A stretch of 64,000 nucleotides of DNA. Source: Allobosea sp035944375. Its GTDB lineage: Bacteria > Pseudomonadota > Alphaproteobacteria > Rhizobiales > Beijerinckiaceae. The stretch's first letter is position 1. The number at the start of each line of letters is the position of its first letter. Of this stretch, positions 40,750 through 49,991 are shown piece by piece. The notes under the pieces are model-generated. The model had not been told where the DNA came from. It made no database searches and saw only the letters and a list, made by a program, of their open reading frames with translations. A program made the translations under genes and the position numbers. The stretch lies in NCBI RefSeq assembly GCF_035944375.1, contig NZ_DASZBE010000007.1; one strand, 5' to 3'.

Positions 40750-41955
40750 TCAGCCCTTCCGCAGCGCCTCAACGCCCGGCAGCGGTTTGCCTTCCATCCA
40801 TTCGAGGAAGGCGCCCCCTGCGGTCGAGACGTAAGTCAGGTCGTCGGCCACGCCGGCATGGTTCATGGCGGAGACGGTGTCGCCGCCGCCGGCGACCGCG
40901 ACGAGCTTGCCCGCCTTGACGCGCTCGGCGGCGGCCCTTGCGACGGTGACGGTGGCCGTGTCGAAGGGGGGCAGCTCGAAGGCGCCGAAGGGCCCGTTCC
41001 AGACCAGCGTCTTGACCGTGTCGAGCTTGAGCACGACCTCGGCGACGCTGAGCGGGCCGGCGTCGAGGATCATCTCGTCGGCCGCGACCTCGCCGACAGT
41101 CACGACGCGATGGCCTGGGTTGGCCTTGAACTCGCGTGCGACCAGCGCATCGACCGGGAGCAGGATCTCGCAGCCGGCTTCCTTGGCCTTGGCCTCGATC
41201 TCGCGGGCGGTGGCGACGAGGTCGTGCTCGCAGAGCGACTTGCCGACATCGACGCCGCGGGCGGCGAGGAAGGTGTTGGCCATGCCGCCGCCGATGGCGA
41301 GGACGTCGACCTTCCTGACGAGGTTGCCGAGCAGGTCGAGCTTGGTCGAGACCTTGGCGCCGCCGACGATCGCCATGACGGGGCGGGCTGGATTGTCGAG
41401 GCCCGCCGAGAGCGCCTCCAACTCGGCCTGCATGGTGCGGCCGGCGAAGGCCGGCAGGACATGAGCGAGGCCTTCGGTCGAGGCATGGGCGCGGTGGGCG
41501 GCCGAGAAGGCGTCGTTGACGTAGAGGTCGCCATTTGCGGCGAGCGCCTTGACGAAATCCGGGTCGTTCTTTTCGTCGCCGGCGTGGAAGCGGGTGTTCT
41601 CGAACAGCAGGACATCGCCGTTCTTGGCGGCCGCGACAGCCTTTGCGACGTCGTCGCCGATGCAGTCCGCCACGAAGGTCACGGGCTGGCCGAGTGCATG
41701 GGCCAGCGCGGGCACGACCTGCTTGAGGCTGTTCTTGGCATCAGGCCCCTTGGGCCGGCCGAAATGGGCGAGCAGCAGCACCTTGGCGCCCTTGGCCGCG
41801 ATCTCGCGGATCGTCGGCAGGATGCGGTCGATGCGGGTGGTGTCAGTGACCTTGCCGTCCTCCATCGGGACGTTGAGGTCGACGCGCACCAGCGCGCGCC
41901 GGCCGGCGAGGTCGGCGTCGTCGAGGGTCTTGAAGGCGGTCACGGCAGCGCTCAT
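40750..41955 (-). CDS. pgk: Phosphoglycerate kinase
   Basis: 401 residues. Substrate-binding RVDLNVPMEDGKVTDTTRI, LLLAHFGRPKG, AFSAAHRAHAS, the hinge AIVGGAKVSTKLDLL, and the nucleotide-binding VWNGPFGAFE and VAGGGDTVSAM are all present, with the usual length. Interconverts 1,3-bisphosphoglycerate and 3-phosphoglycerate. The start overlaps the stop of the small membrane protein by 4 nt. Confidence 0.96.
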   Translation of the reverse strand: MSAAVTAFKTLDDADLAGRRALVRVDLNVPMEDGKVTDTTRIDRILPTIREIAAKGAKVLLLAHFGRPKGPDAKNSLKQVVPALAHALGQPVTFVADCIGDDVAKAVAAAKNGDVLLFENTRFHAGDEKNDPDFVKALAANGDLYVNDAFSAAHRAHASTEGLAHVLPAFAGRTMQAELEALSAGLDNPARPVMAIVGGAKVSTKLDLLGNLVRKVDVLAIGGGMANTFLAARGVDVGKSLCEHDLVATAREIEAKAKEAGCEILLPVDALVAREFKANPGHRVVTVGEVAADEMILDAGPLSVAEVVLKLDTVKTLVWNGPFGAFELPPFDTATVTVARAAAERVKAGKLVAVAGGGDTVSAMNHAGVADDLTYVSTAGGAFLEWMEGKPLPGVEALRKG

Positions 41956-42410
41956 GGCAGCAGCCTGGGCATCAGTCCGGGCACGCCGAAGCGCAGCACC
42001 AGGATGGTCAGGACCACGGTGAGGATCGCGGTGACGATGGCGGTGGTGAAGAGCGTGGCGGCACGCGGGGTCGCGTCGACGCGGTCGCGCAAGGCTGCGA
42101 TCTCGGCGCGGATGGCGGCGAAGTCCATCGTGCCGGCGGCGGCGTCGACCTTGTGGGCGCTGCGCTCGAGCGAGGCTTCGGCGCGGGTCAGCACGGCCTC
42201 GTAGCGAGCGAACTTCTCTTCGATGCGGGCCGCCTTCTCCTCGATGCGGGAGAGCTGGTCGAGCTGGCGCGGCTCCATCACCGGGGCGGCCTCGGTGGCC
42301 GGTGCGGAGGAGCCGATGCTCACGGGCGCGCCGTAGCCGGGGGCGGGCGTGACGGTGGTCGGCATCGAGTTGTCGGCAGGCGATGCGACGGTCGGCTCGA
42401 TCTTGGCCAT
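41952..42410 (-). CDS. Coiled-coil protein with C-terminal membrane anchor
   Basis: 152 residues. Pro/Ala-rich N-terminus (~1-45), coiled coil (~50-110, LSRIEEKAARIEEKFARYEAVL cut in heptads), then one membrane helix (~118-142, LFTTAIVTAILTVVLTILVL). Family not recognised. Its place between gap and pgk, with 4-nt overlap to pgk, shows it is part of the operon. It might tether or regulate, which is only a guess. Confidence 0.65.
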   Translation of the reverse strand: MAKIEPTVASPADNSMPTTVTPAPGYGAPVSIGSSAPATEAAPVMEPRQLDQLSRIEEKAARIEEKFARYEAVLTRAEASLERSAHKVDAAAGTMDFAAIRAEIAALRDRVDATPRAATLFTTAIVTAILTVVLTILVLRFGVPGLMPRLLP

Positions 42411-42480
42411 GGTCGTTCCGTTCGATTCGAGACAGGAGCGGGGCCGCGCCGGTCTGGCGCGGCCCGTCGGGCAGGTCAGC

Positions 42481-43491
42481 TCAGAGCAGCTTGCCCATGG
42501 CGACGGCGGTGTCGCTCATGCGGTTCGAGAAGCCCCACTCGTTGTCGTACCAGGCGACGACGCTGACGAACTTGTCGTCCATGACCTTGGTCTGGTCGAG
42601 CGCGAAGGTCGACGAGGCCTGATCGTGGTTGAAGTCGATCGAGACGTTGGGCTGGTCGGTAACGGCCAGAATGCCCTTGAGCGGACCGCGCTTGCTCGCC
42701 TTGACGATCGCGTCGTTGATCTTCTCGACCGTTGTCTTGCGCTTGGCGAGGAACTTGAAGTCGACCATCGAGACGTTGGGCGTCGGCACGCGCACCGATG
42801 AGCCGTCGAGGCGGCCCTTCAGCTCGGGGATGACCAGGCCGATCGCCTTGGCGGCACCGGTCGAGGTCGGGATCATCGAGAGCGCGGCGGCGCGGCCGCG
42901 GTAGAGATCCTTGTGCATCGTGTCCAGCGTCGGCTGGTCGCCGGTATAGGCGTGGATCGTGGTCATGAAGCCCTTGTCGATGCCCACCGCGTCATGGAGC
43001 ACGCGCACGACCGGCGCGAGGCAGTTGGTGGTGCAGGACGCGTTCGAGACGACGACGTGGTCGCTGGTCAGCGCGCCGTTGTTGACGCCGAAGACGACGG
43101 TGAGATCGGCGCCGTCGCAGGGAGCCGAGACCAGGACGCGCTTGGCGCCGGCGGCGAGATGGGCTGAGGCCTTCTCCTTGGTGGTGAAGATGCCGGTGCA
43201 TTCCAGCGCGATGTCGACGCCCAGCGCCTTGTGCGGCAGATCCTTGGGATCGCGCACGGCGGTGACCTTGATCGGGCCGCGGCCGACGTCGATCGTGTCG
43301 CCGGAGACGGTCACCTGGCCGGGGAAGCGGCCATGGACGCTGTCGAAGCGGAAGAGATGGGCGTTGGTCTCGACCGGGCCGAGATCGTTGATCGCGACGA
43401 CCTCGATGTCCTTGCGCTTCGACTCGATGATCGCACGCAGAACGTTACGCCCGATGCGGCCGAAGCCGTTGATCGCCACCTTGACCGTCAT
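42481..43491 (-). CDS. gap: Glyceraldehyde-3-phosphate dehydrogenase, type I
   Basis: 336 residues from MTVKVAINGFGRIGRNV, with AGAGG upstream. NAD loop GFGRIGR, catalytic Cys in SNASCTTNCLAPV, and WYDNEWGFSNRM are present. It serves glycolysis, gluconeogenesis and, if present, the Calvin cycle. Confidence 0.96.
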   Translation of the reverse strand: MTVKVAINGFGRIGRNVLRAIIESKRKDIEVVAINDLGPVETNAHLFRFDSVHGRFPGQVTVSGDTIDVGRGPIKVTAVRDPKDLPHKALGVDIALECTGIFTTKEKASAHLAAGAKRVLVSAPCDGADLTVVFGVNNGALTSDHVVVSNASCTTNCLAPVVRVLHDAVGIDKGFMTTIHAYTGDQPTLDTMHKDLYRGRAAALSMIPTSTGAAKAIGLVIPELKGRLDGSSVRVPTPNVSMVDFKFLAKRKTTVEKINDAIVKASKRGPLKGILAVTDQPNVSIDFNHDQASSTFALDQTKVMDDKFVSVVAWYDNEWGFSNRMSDTAVAMGKLL

Positions 43492-43621
43492 CTCGAACCT
43501 CTCCTTCGCCGAACTCCGGCGCTTGCGCGCCATTCACGCGGGCAATTCGGCCAAAGCGTGGCCGAAAGCAAGATAAAACCGTCTTCGCGGCAAGCGTCGG
43601 CGGCAGAGCCGAGTGTCCGTC

Positions 43622-43651
43622 GACGCGGGGGTGCGTTCCGCCCCCCGCGTC
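43622..43651. other. Hairpin between tkt and gap
   Basis: Perfect 10-bp stem GACGCGGGGG/CCCCCGCGTC just after the tkt stop, without a T run. It may slow read-through or stabilise the tkt mRNA. Confidence 0.5.
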
Positions 43652-43662
43652 ATGTCGGTTCG

Positions 43663-45660
43663 TCAGCCGTTGTGACGCTTCATGGCGGCCTCGACGACCG
43701 CCTCGGGCGTGATGCCGAAATGCTTGTAGACCTCCTTGTAGGGGCCGCTCGCCCCGAAGGACGACATGCCGACGAAGGCGCCGTCCTGGCCGATCACGGC
43801 GTCCCAGCCGAAGCGGACCCCGGCTTCGACGGCGATCTTGATCGGGGCGGAGCCGATGATCGCGGCCTGGGTAGCTTCGTCCTGCGCCAGCAGCAGCTCC
43901 AGCGACGGGACCGACACGACACGCGCGCGCACGCCCTTCTCGGCCAGGAGCTTGCGGGCCGCCACCGCGATCTCGACCTCGGAGCCGGAGGCGAAGAGTG
44001 AGACCTGCGCCTTGCCCCCCTCGGCCGCCAGCAGCTCGTAGCCGCCCTTGGCCGAGCGGTTGGTGGCGGTGGCGTCGGTGCGCAGCTGCGGCAGGTTCTG
44101 GCGCGAGAGGGCGAGCACCGTCGGGCCCTTGGTGTTCTCGAGCGCGAACTGCCAGGCTTCCGCCGTCTCGATCGCGTCCGCGGGGCGGAAGACATGCATG
44201 TTCGGCATGCAGCGCAGCGAGGCGATGTGCTCGACCGGCTGGTGCGTCGGCCCGTCCTCGCCCAGCCCGATCGAGTCATGGGTCATGACGTAGACGATCG
44301 GCAGCCCCATCAGGGCGGCGAGGCGCATCGAGGGGCGGGCATAGTCGGCGAAGACGAGGAAGGTGCCGCCGCCGGTGCGGAAGCCGCCATGCAGGGTGAT
44401 GCCGTTCATCGCCGCAGCCATGCCGTGCTCGCGGATGCCGTAGCGGACATAGCGGCCCTTGGGGGTCTTGGGCGTGAAATCCTGCGCCGCCTTGGTACGG
44501 GTGTTGTTGGAGGGGGTGAGGTCGGCCGATCCCATGACGAGTTCCGGCATCACAGGGGTGATGGCCTCCAGCGCCAGCTCCGAGGCCTTGCGGGTTGCGA
44601 CCGCCTGCGGCGCGGCGATCAGCGCCTTCTTGTGGGCGAGGATCGCCTTGGCGAGCCTGGCCGGCACGCCATGGGCGAGGCGGCGCTCGAACTCGGCGCG
44701 CTTGCGCTCGGAGAGCAGGCCGAAGCGGCTGCGCCAGTTGGCGTGCTCGTTGGCGCCGGCCTTGCCGGCCTCGCGCCAGGCCTTCAGCACATCGGCCGCG
44801 ACCTCGAAGGCGCCGCCGGTGATGCCGAGGTTCTTCTTGGCGGCAGCAAGCTCCTCGGCGCCGAGCGCCTCGCCATGGGCCTTGGAGGTGCCCTGCTTCT
44901 TCGGCGCACCGAAGCCGATGATCGTCTTGCAAGCGATCATGGTCGGCTTGCTGGACTTCTGGGCGCGGCGGATCGCGGCCTCGATGGCATCGGGGTCATG
45001 CCCGTCGACGCGCTCGGCGCGCCAGCCGCAGGCCTTGAAGCGCGCGACCTGGTCGACATTGTCGGAGATCGAGAGCGGGCCGTCGATCGAGATGCCGTTG
45101 TCGTCCCACAGCACGATCAGCTTGTTGAGCTTCTGGTGGCCGGCCAGCGCGATCGCCTCGTGGCTGATGCCTTCCATCAGGTCGCCGTCGGAGGCGAGCA
45201 CATAGGTGTGGTGATCGACGACCTTCCTGCCGAACTCGGCGGCGAGCATGCGCTCGGCCATCGCCATGCCGACGGCGGTGGCGAGGCCCTGGCCGAGCGG
45301 GCCGGTCGTCGTCTCGACGCCGAGCGTCATGAAGTTCTCGGGGTGGCCCGGGGTCTTCGATTCGAGCTGGCGGAACTTCTTGAGGTCGTCGAGCTCCATG
45401 CCCGGCGTGCCGGTGAGATAGAGCAGGGCGTAGAGCAGCATCGAGCCGTGGCCGGCGGAGAGCACGAAACGGTCGCGGTCGGGCCAGCGCGGATCGGCGG
45501 CGTCATACTTCATCACGCGGGTGAAGAGCACTGTGGCGACGTCAGCAGCGCCCATCGGCAAGCCGGGGTGGCCGGATTTGGCCTGCTCGACGCCGTCCAT
45601 GGCGAGGCCGCGGATGGCATTGGCGAGCTTGTCGTGCCGCGCACGGTCGATCGTGGTCAT
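43663..45660 (-). CDS. tkt: Transketolase
   Basis: 665 residues from MTTIDRARHDKLANAIRGLA. Thiamine-diphosphate motif ASDGDLMEGISHEA with WDDNGISIDG, substrate loop SGHPGLPMGAADV, pyrimidine domain YVRYGIREHGMAAAMNGI cut at its Glu, and THDSIGLGEDGPTHQPVE. It transfers two-carbon units in the pentose phosphate and Calvin routes. It heads the minus-strand carbon cluster; GGAGCC is the probable ribosome site. Confidence 0.96.
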   Translation of the reverse strand: MTTIDRARHDKLANAIRGLAMDGVEQAKSGHPGLPMGAADVATVLFTRVMKYDAADPRWPDRDRFVLSAGHGSMLLYALLYLTGTPGMELDDLKKFRQLESKTPGHPENFMTLGVETTTGPLGQGLATAVGMAMAERMLAAEFGRKVVDHHTYVLASDGDLMEGISHEAIALAGHQKLNKLIVLWDDNGISIDGPLSISDNVDQVARFKACGWRAERVDGHDPDAIEAAIRRAQKSSKPTMIACKTIIGFGAPKKQGTSKAHGEALGAEELAAAKKNLGITGGAFEVAADVLKAWREAGKAGANEHANWRSRFGLLSERKRAEFERRLAHGVPARLAKAILAHKKALIAAPQAVATRKASELALEAITPVMPELVMGSADLTPSNNTRTKAAQDFTPKTPKGRYVRYGIREHGMAAAMNGITLHGGFRTGGGTFLVFADYARPSMRLAALMGLPIVYVMTHDSIGLGEDGPTHQPVEHIASLRCMPNMHVFRPADAIETAEAWQFALENTKGPTVLALSRQNLPQLRTDATATNRSAKGGYELLAAEGGKAQVSLFASGSEVEIAVAARKLLAEKGVRARVVSVPSLELLLAQDEATQAAIIGSAPIKIAVEAGVRFGWDAVIGQDGAFVGMSSFGASGPYKEVYKHFGITPEAVVEAAMKRHNG

Positions 45661-45992
45661 GGTGATGTCTGGCTCCGTCTGGCGGGGGGACGAGGCCGCG
45701 GCCAAATCCTGCACATGCGGCAGGCCGGGACGGTCCGATTTGCGATCGCTCTGTCGTTTCGACTGATGGCCCGGATTAGGCCGCTGGCTCGGTGGGTGTC
45801 AATTCGGCGGGGCCGACGATCGACCGGTTTCGCTGCGTCGCAGCGTGTCCGCGCTGCAAGCGCGAACGAACAAGATCGTCCAACCCCTTGGCATTGGCGG
45901 GGATACCGGTCCGGCGCGATTCACGTTTTCCAGCGAGTTGGTCTAGGGTCCCGAATCGTGTGAGCCGGCTTCGATCTGAAGGGGGAGCGAAA
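45661..45992. other. Divergent promoter region, no gene
   Basis: 332 nt between tkt (minus) and the DUF4164 gene (plus). It should hold both promoters; no clear -35/-10 pair, dyad or RNA gene was identified. AGGGGGAG before 45993 is the ribosome site of the plus gene. Confidence 0.4.
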
Positions 45993-46370
45993 ATGGCGAG
46001 CCTGATGCTGGACAACGCGCTGGCGCGCCTCGACGGGGCGCTGGCGCAACTCGAGGCCGCGGCGCGGCGACGGGTCGAGGCGGAGCGCGGCCGGGCCAAT
46101 CTGGAAACCGAGCTGGCGCTGATGCAGGACGACCGGGCGCGGCTGGCGGCCGAGCTGGACGGCGCAACGGCGCGCCTCGGCGATGTCGAGACCGCCGCGG
46201 CCGATGTCGACCAGCGCCTCGAGCGCGCCATGACCGTGATCGGCGCCGTGATCGCCCGCGCGCAGGCGGATGCCGAGGCCGGGCCGGGGCCGGCTTCGGC
46301 TCCCGGCCGCGAAGACGGCGAGGATGACGAAGGCGAGCCGGCCGCGGCCAGCCTCGCCCGGGAGCATTGA
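45993..46370 (+). CDS. DUF4164 coiled-coil protein
   Basis: 125 residues. Almost wholly coiled coil: LARLDGALAQLEAAARRRVEAE cut in heptads, then TELALMQDDRARLAAELDGA. The family regularly lies just before zapA in alphaproteobacteria, as here (12 nt), so a role in division is likely but not shown. The C-terminus is acidic. Confidence 0.82.
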   Translation: MASLMLDNALARLDGALAQLEAAARRRVEAERGRANLETELALMQDDRARLAAELDGATARLGDVETAAADVDQRLERAMTVIGAVIARAQADAEAGPGPASAPGREDGEDDEGEPAAASLAREH

Positions 46371-46382
46371 GCGGAGAGCGCC

Positions 46383-46751
46383 ATGCCGCAAGTCAACGTC
46401 ACCATCGCCGGCAAGGCCTACCGCATGGCCTGCGGAGAGGGCGAAGAGCCGCATCTGGAGGGGCTCGCCCGCGTCTATGACGGCAAGATCCAGGAGATGC
46501 GCCAGGCCTTCGGCGAGATCGGCGACATGCGCCTGCATGTGATGGCGGCGCTGATGGTTGCCGACGAAGCCTCCGAGCTCCAGCGGCGCGTGGCGCGGCT
46601 GGAAGCCGAGCTCGCGGCGCTGCAGGGCGATGCGGGAGCAGCCGACCGCCGCCTCGGCGAGATCGAGGACCGCGCCGCCGAGGCGCTGGTGACCGCCGCG
46701 GAGCGGATCGAGGGCATCGCCCGGAGCCTGATCCCGAGCGCCGCCGGCTAG
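46383..46751 (+). CDS. zapA: Cell division protein ZapA
   Basis: 122 residues. VNVTIAGKAYRMACGEGEE opens the ZapA fold, followed by LEGLARVYDGKIQEMR, MRLHVMAALMVADEASELQ cut here, and a C-terminal coiled coil. It binds and bundles FtsZ at midcell. The 6S RNA gene follows directly, the same order as in E. coli. Confidence 0.93.
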   Translation: MPQVNVTIAGKAYRMACGEGEEPHLEGLARVYDGKIQEMRQAFGEIGDMRLHVMAALMVADEASELQRRVARLEAELAALQGDAGAADRRLGEIEDRAAEALVTAAERIEGIARSLIPSAAG

Positions 46752-46801
46752 CGTTATCGTCGCGCGGGCACTGGCGCTTTGCCGGCGTCTTGCCTACATT
46801 G

Positions 46802-46963
46802 GTGTGGCGGGGCTGTCTGGTGCGTGAGAGTATGTATTTCCGGGCCCATACGACTCCCTAGGGAGCTGTCCCTGCTTGGGTCCCTGGACCCGAGCACACG
46901 GCGCCCACCTACTTTGTAGGTGTCCCGGGATCGAAACTCCACGGCCGAGGTGGCTCCGCACTT
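46802..46963 (+). ncRNA. ssrS: 6S RNA (SsrS)
   Basis: The gap between zapA and the 5-formyltetrahydrofolate cyclo-ligase gene is the conserved ssrS position. The ends close in a helix: GTGGCGGGGC (46804-46813) pairs with GCTCCGCAC (46953-46961) with one bulge. Inside are hairpins CACCTAC/GTAGGTG (46906-46922) and GGGTCC/GGACCC (46879-46890 region), giving a ~160-nt rod with a central open part as in 6S RNA. It would mimic a promoter and bind sigma-70 RNA polymerase. Exact ends are estimates. Confidence 0.75.
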
Positions 46964-46967
46964 TCCC

Positions 46968-47552
46968 ATGTCCGACAGGCCTTCCCCCGACGATCCCGCG
47001 CTCCGCAAGGCGGCGCTGCGCGAACAGGCTCTGGCCCGGCGCGACGCGCTCGAGATCGACGATCGTCTGATCTGGGACGAGGCGATCACCGAGCGCGTTC
47101 TGGCGCTGCCGGTGTTCGACGACGCGGCAGGGCCCGTCTCCGCCTATTGGCCGATGCGATCCGAGGCCGATCCCCGCCCAATTCTTGAAGCGCTGCACGC
47201 GCGCGGCTTGCCGCTCTGCCTGCCCGCCATCGTCGCCAAGCGCATGCTCTTCCGGCGTTGGGCACCTTACGAGCCGATCGTGCCCGGCGGCTTCGGCACG
47301 CTGGTGCCGGACCCGGCCCAGCCCGAGAGCGTTCCTTCCATCCTGATCGTCCCGCTCGCCGCCTTCGACCGGCGCGGCTGCCGCATCGGCTACGGCAAAG
47401 GGCATTACGACGCCAAGCTAGCTGAACTGGGCGATGTGATCAGCATCGGCATCGCCTATGCCGCGCAGGAGATCGACGCCGTGCCGGACGAGCCGCATGA
47501 CCGGCGGCTCGACTGGATCGTCACCGAGCGCGAGACCATCCGCTGCGGGTGA
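46968..47552 (+). CDS. 5-formyltetrahydrofolate cyclo-ligase
   Basis: 194 residues from MSDRPSPDDPALRKAALREQ; a longer frame upstream would lie in the 6S RNA. Family marks: N-terminal basic ALREQALARRDAL, VSAYWPMRSEADPRP, and the ATP-site GCRIGYGKGHYDAKLAEL followed by DRRLDWIVTE. It restores 5-formyl-THF to methenyl-THF. Sitting right behind 6S RNA, it may be cotranscribed. Confidence 0.93.
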   Translation: MSDRPSPDDPALRKAALREQALARRDALEIDDRLIWDEAITERVLALPVFDDAAGPVSAYWPMRSEADPRPILEALHARGLPLCLPAIVAKRMLFRRWAPYEPIVPGGFGTLVPDPAQPESVPSILIVPLAAFDRRGCRIGYGKGHYDAKLAELGDVISIGIAYAAQEIDAVPDEPHDRRLDWIVTERETIRCG

Positions 47553-47578
47553 GGGGCGCCTTACCGAATCTCCCCTCA

Positions 47579-47688
47579 CCGTCATTCCGGGCAAGCGAAG
47601 CGCAGACCCGGAATCCATCGTAAGACGCGACGGTGCCCCATGATGGATTCCGGCGCGGCGCCGCTTTGCGGCTTGGCCGGAATGACGG
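47579..47688. repeat. Nested palindromic repeat (REP-like), copy 2
   Basis: Outer arms CCGTCATTCCGG (47579-47590) and CCGGAATGACGG (47677-47688) are exact complements; inner CCGGAATCCATC (47608-47619) pairs with GATGGATTCCGG (47642-47653). It has the same layout as the copy at 8.5 kb. Confidence 0.85.
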
Positions 47689-47785
47689 CACGCGTGCGGG
47701 CCAGAGTCGTGCTCCGAACCGCCGCGGTTGATTCCCGCCCGCTTTCGCGCGACGGAGAAGCGTCTTCCGCCTTCGGACCCTTCCC

Positions 47786-48610
47786 ATGCGTTTTCTCTTC
47801 CTCGGTGATGTCGTCGGCCGCCCCGGGCGGGTCGCGGTGCAGGAGCGCCTGCCGGGGCTGCGCCGGCAGTGGAAGCTCGACTGCGTCGTCATCAATGGCG
47901 AGAACGCCGCCGGCGGCTTCGGCATCACCGAGGCGATCTGCGACGAGCTGTTGGCGGCGGGTGCCGATGCGGTGACGCTCGGCAACCACTCCTGGGACCA
48001 GCGCGAGGCGCTCGTCTTCATCGAGCGGCAGGACCGGCTGGTGCGGCCGGCCAATTATCCCAAGGGCACGCCCGGGCGCGGGGCGGCCGTGATCGAGGCG
48101 CGCAACGGCGCGCGGGTGCTGGTCGTCAACGTCATGGGCCGCATCTACATGGAGGCGCTCGACGACCCCTTCCAGGCGCTCGAGCGGGAGTTGTCCGCCT
48201 GCCCGCTGGGCGAGGTGGCGGACGCGGTGATCGTCGACTTTCATGCGGAAGCGACCAGCGAGAAGCAGGCGGCGGGCTATTTTCTCGACGGCCGCGCGAG
48301 TCTCGTGGTCGGTACGCACACCCATGTGCCCACCGCCGATGCGCGCATCCTGCCGGGCGGCACGGCCTATCTCTCCGATGCCGGCATGTGCGGCGACTAT
48401 GATTCCGTGCTCGGCATGCAGAAGGACGAGCCGATCCGGCGCTTCCTGCAGAAGACGCCGGGTGCCCGCCTGGAAGCCGCCAGCGGGCCGGGGACGCTGT
48501 CGGGCCTCGCGGTCGAGATCGACGACGGGACTGGGCTCGCCAAGGCGGTGTTTCCGGTCCGGATCGGGCCGCATCTGGCGCCGTCGGCGCCGCCCTGGGA
48601 CGAGGCCTGA
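47786..48610 (+). CDS. YmdB-type metallophosphoesterase (TIGR00282 family)
   Basis: 274 residues. RFLFLGDVVGRPGR, INGENAAGGFGIT, TLGNHSWDQRE, VDFHAEATSEKQA and VVGTHTHVPTADARILP give the full two-metal site (Asp, Asn, His). Relatives such as Bacillus YmdB hydrolyse 2',3'-cyclic nucleotides and affect development. Encoded after a repeat element downstream of 5-FCL. Confidence 0.9.
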   Translation: MRFLFLGDVVGRPGRVAVQERLPGLRRQWKLDCVVINGENAAGGFGITEAICDELLAAGADAVTLGNHSWDQREALVFIERQDRLVRPANYPKGTPGRGAAVIEARNGARVLVVNVMGRIYMEALDDPFQALERELSACPLGEVADAVIVDFHAEATSEKQAAGYFLDGRASLVVGTHTHVPTADARILPGGTAYLSDAGMCGDYDSVLGMQKDEPIRRFLQKTPGARLEAASGPGTLSGLAVEIDDGTGLAKAVFPVRIGPHLAPSAPPWDEA

Positions 48611-48629
48611 AGCCTCTTCCGTCGCCGCC

Positions 48630-49991
48630 TCAGGCGGCGTTGGCGCGCTGCACCAGGCCCTCGAACGCGGCCGCCAGCGAAGCGGCCTCCTCGGCCAGCG
48701 TGCCGGCGAGAGCGAGCACCTCGCCGACGCTGGTTCCGGCCGTGGCGGCGAGATCGCTGACGCCGCAGACGGTCTGCGCGACCTCCTGCGTCCCCACCGC
48801 CGCGAGATCGACGCTGCGGGCGATCTCCTGCGTGGCACAGCGCTGCTGCTCGAGCGCGCTCGCGACGGTCGCGGTGGTGTTGTGCATCTGGCCGACGAAG
48901 GCGACGATGCTGTCGATCGCCTCGACGGCCTCGCGCGTCGCCGACTGCATGGCGGGCACCTGGGCGGCGATCTCATCGGTCGCCTGGGCGGTGCGCGCCG
49001 AGAGCTGCTTGACCTCGGTGGCGACGACGGCGAAGCCCCGCCCGGCCTCACCGGCGCGCGCCGCCTCGATCGTCGCATTGAGGGCGAGCAGGTTGGTCTG
49101 GGCCGCGATGTCGCGGATCATTTCGACGATCGAGCCGATGGTCTGGGCGGAGGCGGCCAGGCTCTTGACGATGACGTCGGTCTTGGTCGCCGCCGCGTTG
49201 GCGCTATGAGCCATGCTGGCGGCGCGCGTCACCTCGACGGCGACATGGTCGAGCGATGCCGACAGCTCTCCGGCCGCGCTGGCGACGCTCTGGACGTTGA
49301 CCGAGGCTTCATCTGACGCGCGTGCCGCGATGACGGCCTGTCCGCCTGTGTCCTTGACGACCGCATTCATCGTCGCCGCCAGCGTCTCGACCCGGCGGGC
49401 GCCGCTGCTGACAGCGTCCACGACTTGGCGCACCCTGGCCTGGAAGCCGTCGATCTCGCTGCGGGTCAGCTCGCGGGCCTCGCGCTGGACGCGGGCATAG
49501 GTCTCCAGCAGCAGTTCCAGATCGAAGGCGGCACTCTTGTTCAGGGCGGAGCGGGAGGCGATGCGCCGGTTGCGCTCCCTGCTCTTCCACCAGCCGAGCG
49601 TCTGCAGGGCCTGCCGGTCGAGCCCGAGCTCGGTCCCGATCCGGTGCGTCACGAGCGCATGATCGATGGCGATGCCATAGGCGGGCACGTCGTGGCGGTG
49701 GAAGGCGGAGGCGAGACGATGGGCCGACTCGAGAAAGCCGTCCCGCAACTCGCCCGAGGCGAGCCTCGTCCAATGCGCGAGCCGCAGCGTCCTGACCTCG
49801 GCGATCTCGAAGGCCCGCGCAGTCTCCGGCCAGGGCGCGAGCGCGCTCTGCATCTCATCCAGGAGGGCGGGCAATCGGGAGCGGGCGAAGTCGCCATAGG
49901 GGCGCAAGGCGGCGATGTCCGCATCGTCGATCTGGAAAGCGCGAAAGCGTGCTTCCTGCTCTGCGACGAGCTTGCTGGAGTCGGTGGTCAT
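48630..49991 (-). CDS. Soluble globin-coupled chemoreceptor (HemAT-like)
   Basis: 453 residues from MTTDSSKLVAEQ. Residues ~15-160 fit a protoglobin sensor: FQIDDADIAALRPYGDF, LRLAHWTRLASGEL, and a His pair (H98/H100, SAFHRHDVPAYG) where the proximal haem His is expected. The rest is a methyl-accepting signalling domain with the hairpin tip IRDIAAQTNLLALNATIEAARAGE (cut) and FAVVATEVKQLS. No membrane segment, so it is cytosolic. It probably senses oxygen; haem binding is inferred. Confidence 0.85.
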   Translation of the reverse strand: MTTDSSKLVAEQEARFRAFQIDDADIAALRPYGDFARSRLPALLDEMQSALAPWPETARAFEIAEVRTLRLAHWTRLASGELRDGFLESAHRLASAFHRHDVPAYGIAIDHALVTHRIGTELGLDRQALQTLGWWKSRERNRRIASRSALNKSAAFDLELLLETYARVQREARELTRSEIDGFQARVRQVVDAVSSGARRVETLAATMNAVVKDTGGQAVIAARASDEASVNVQSVASAAGELSASLDHVAVEVTRAASMAHSANAAATKTDVIVKSLAASAQTIGSIVEMIRDIAAQTNLLALNATIEAARAGEAGRGFAVVATEVKQLSARTAQATDEIAAQVPAMQSATREAVEAIDSIVAFVGQMHNTTATVASALEQQRCATQEIARSVDLAAVGTQEVAQTVCGVSDLAATAGTSVGEVLALAGTLAEEAASLAAAFEGLVQRANAA

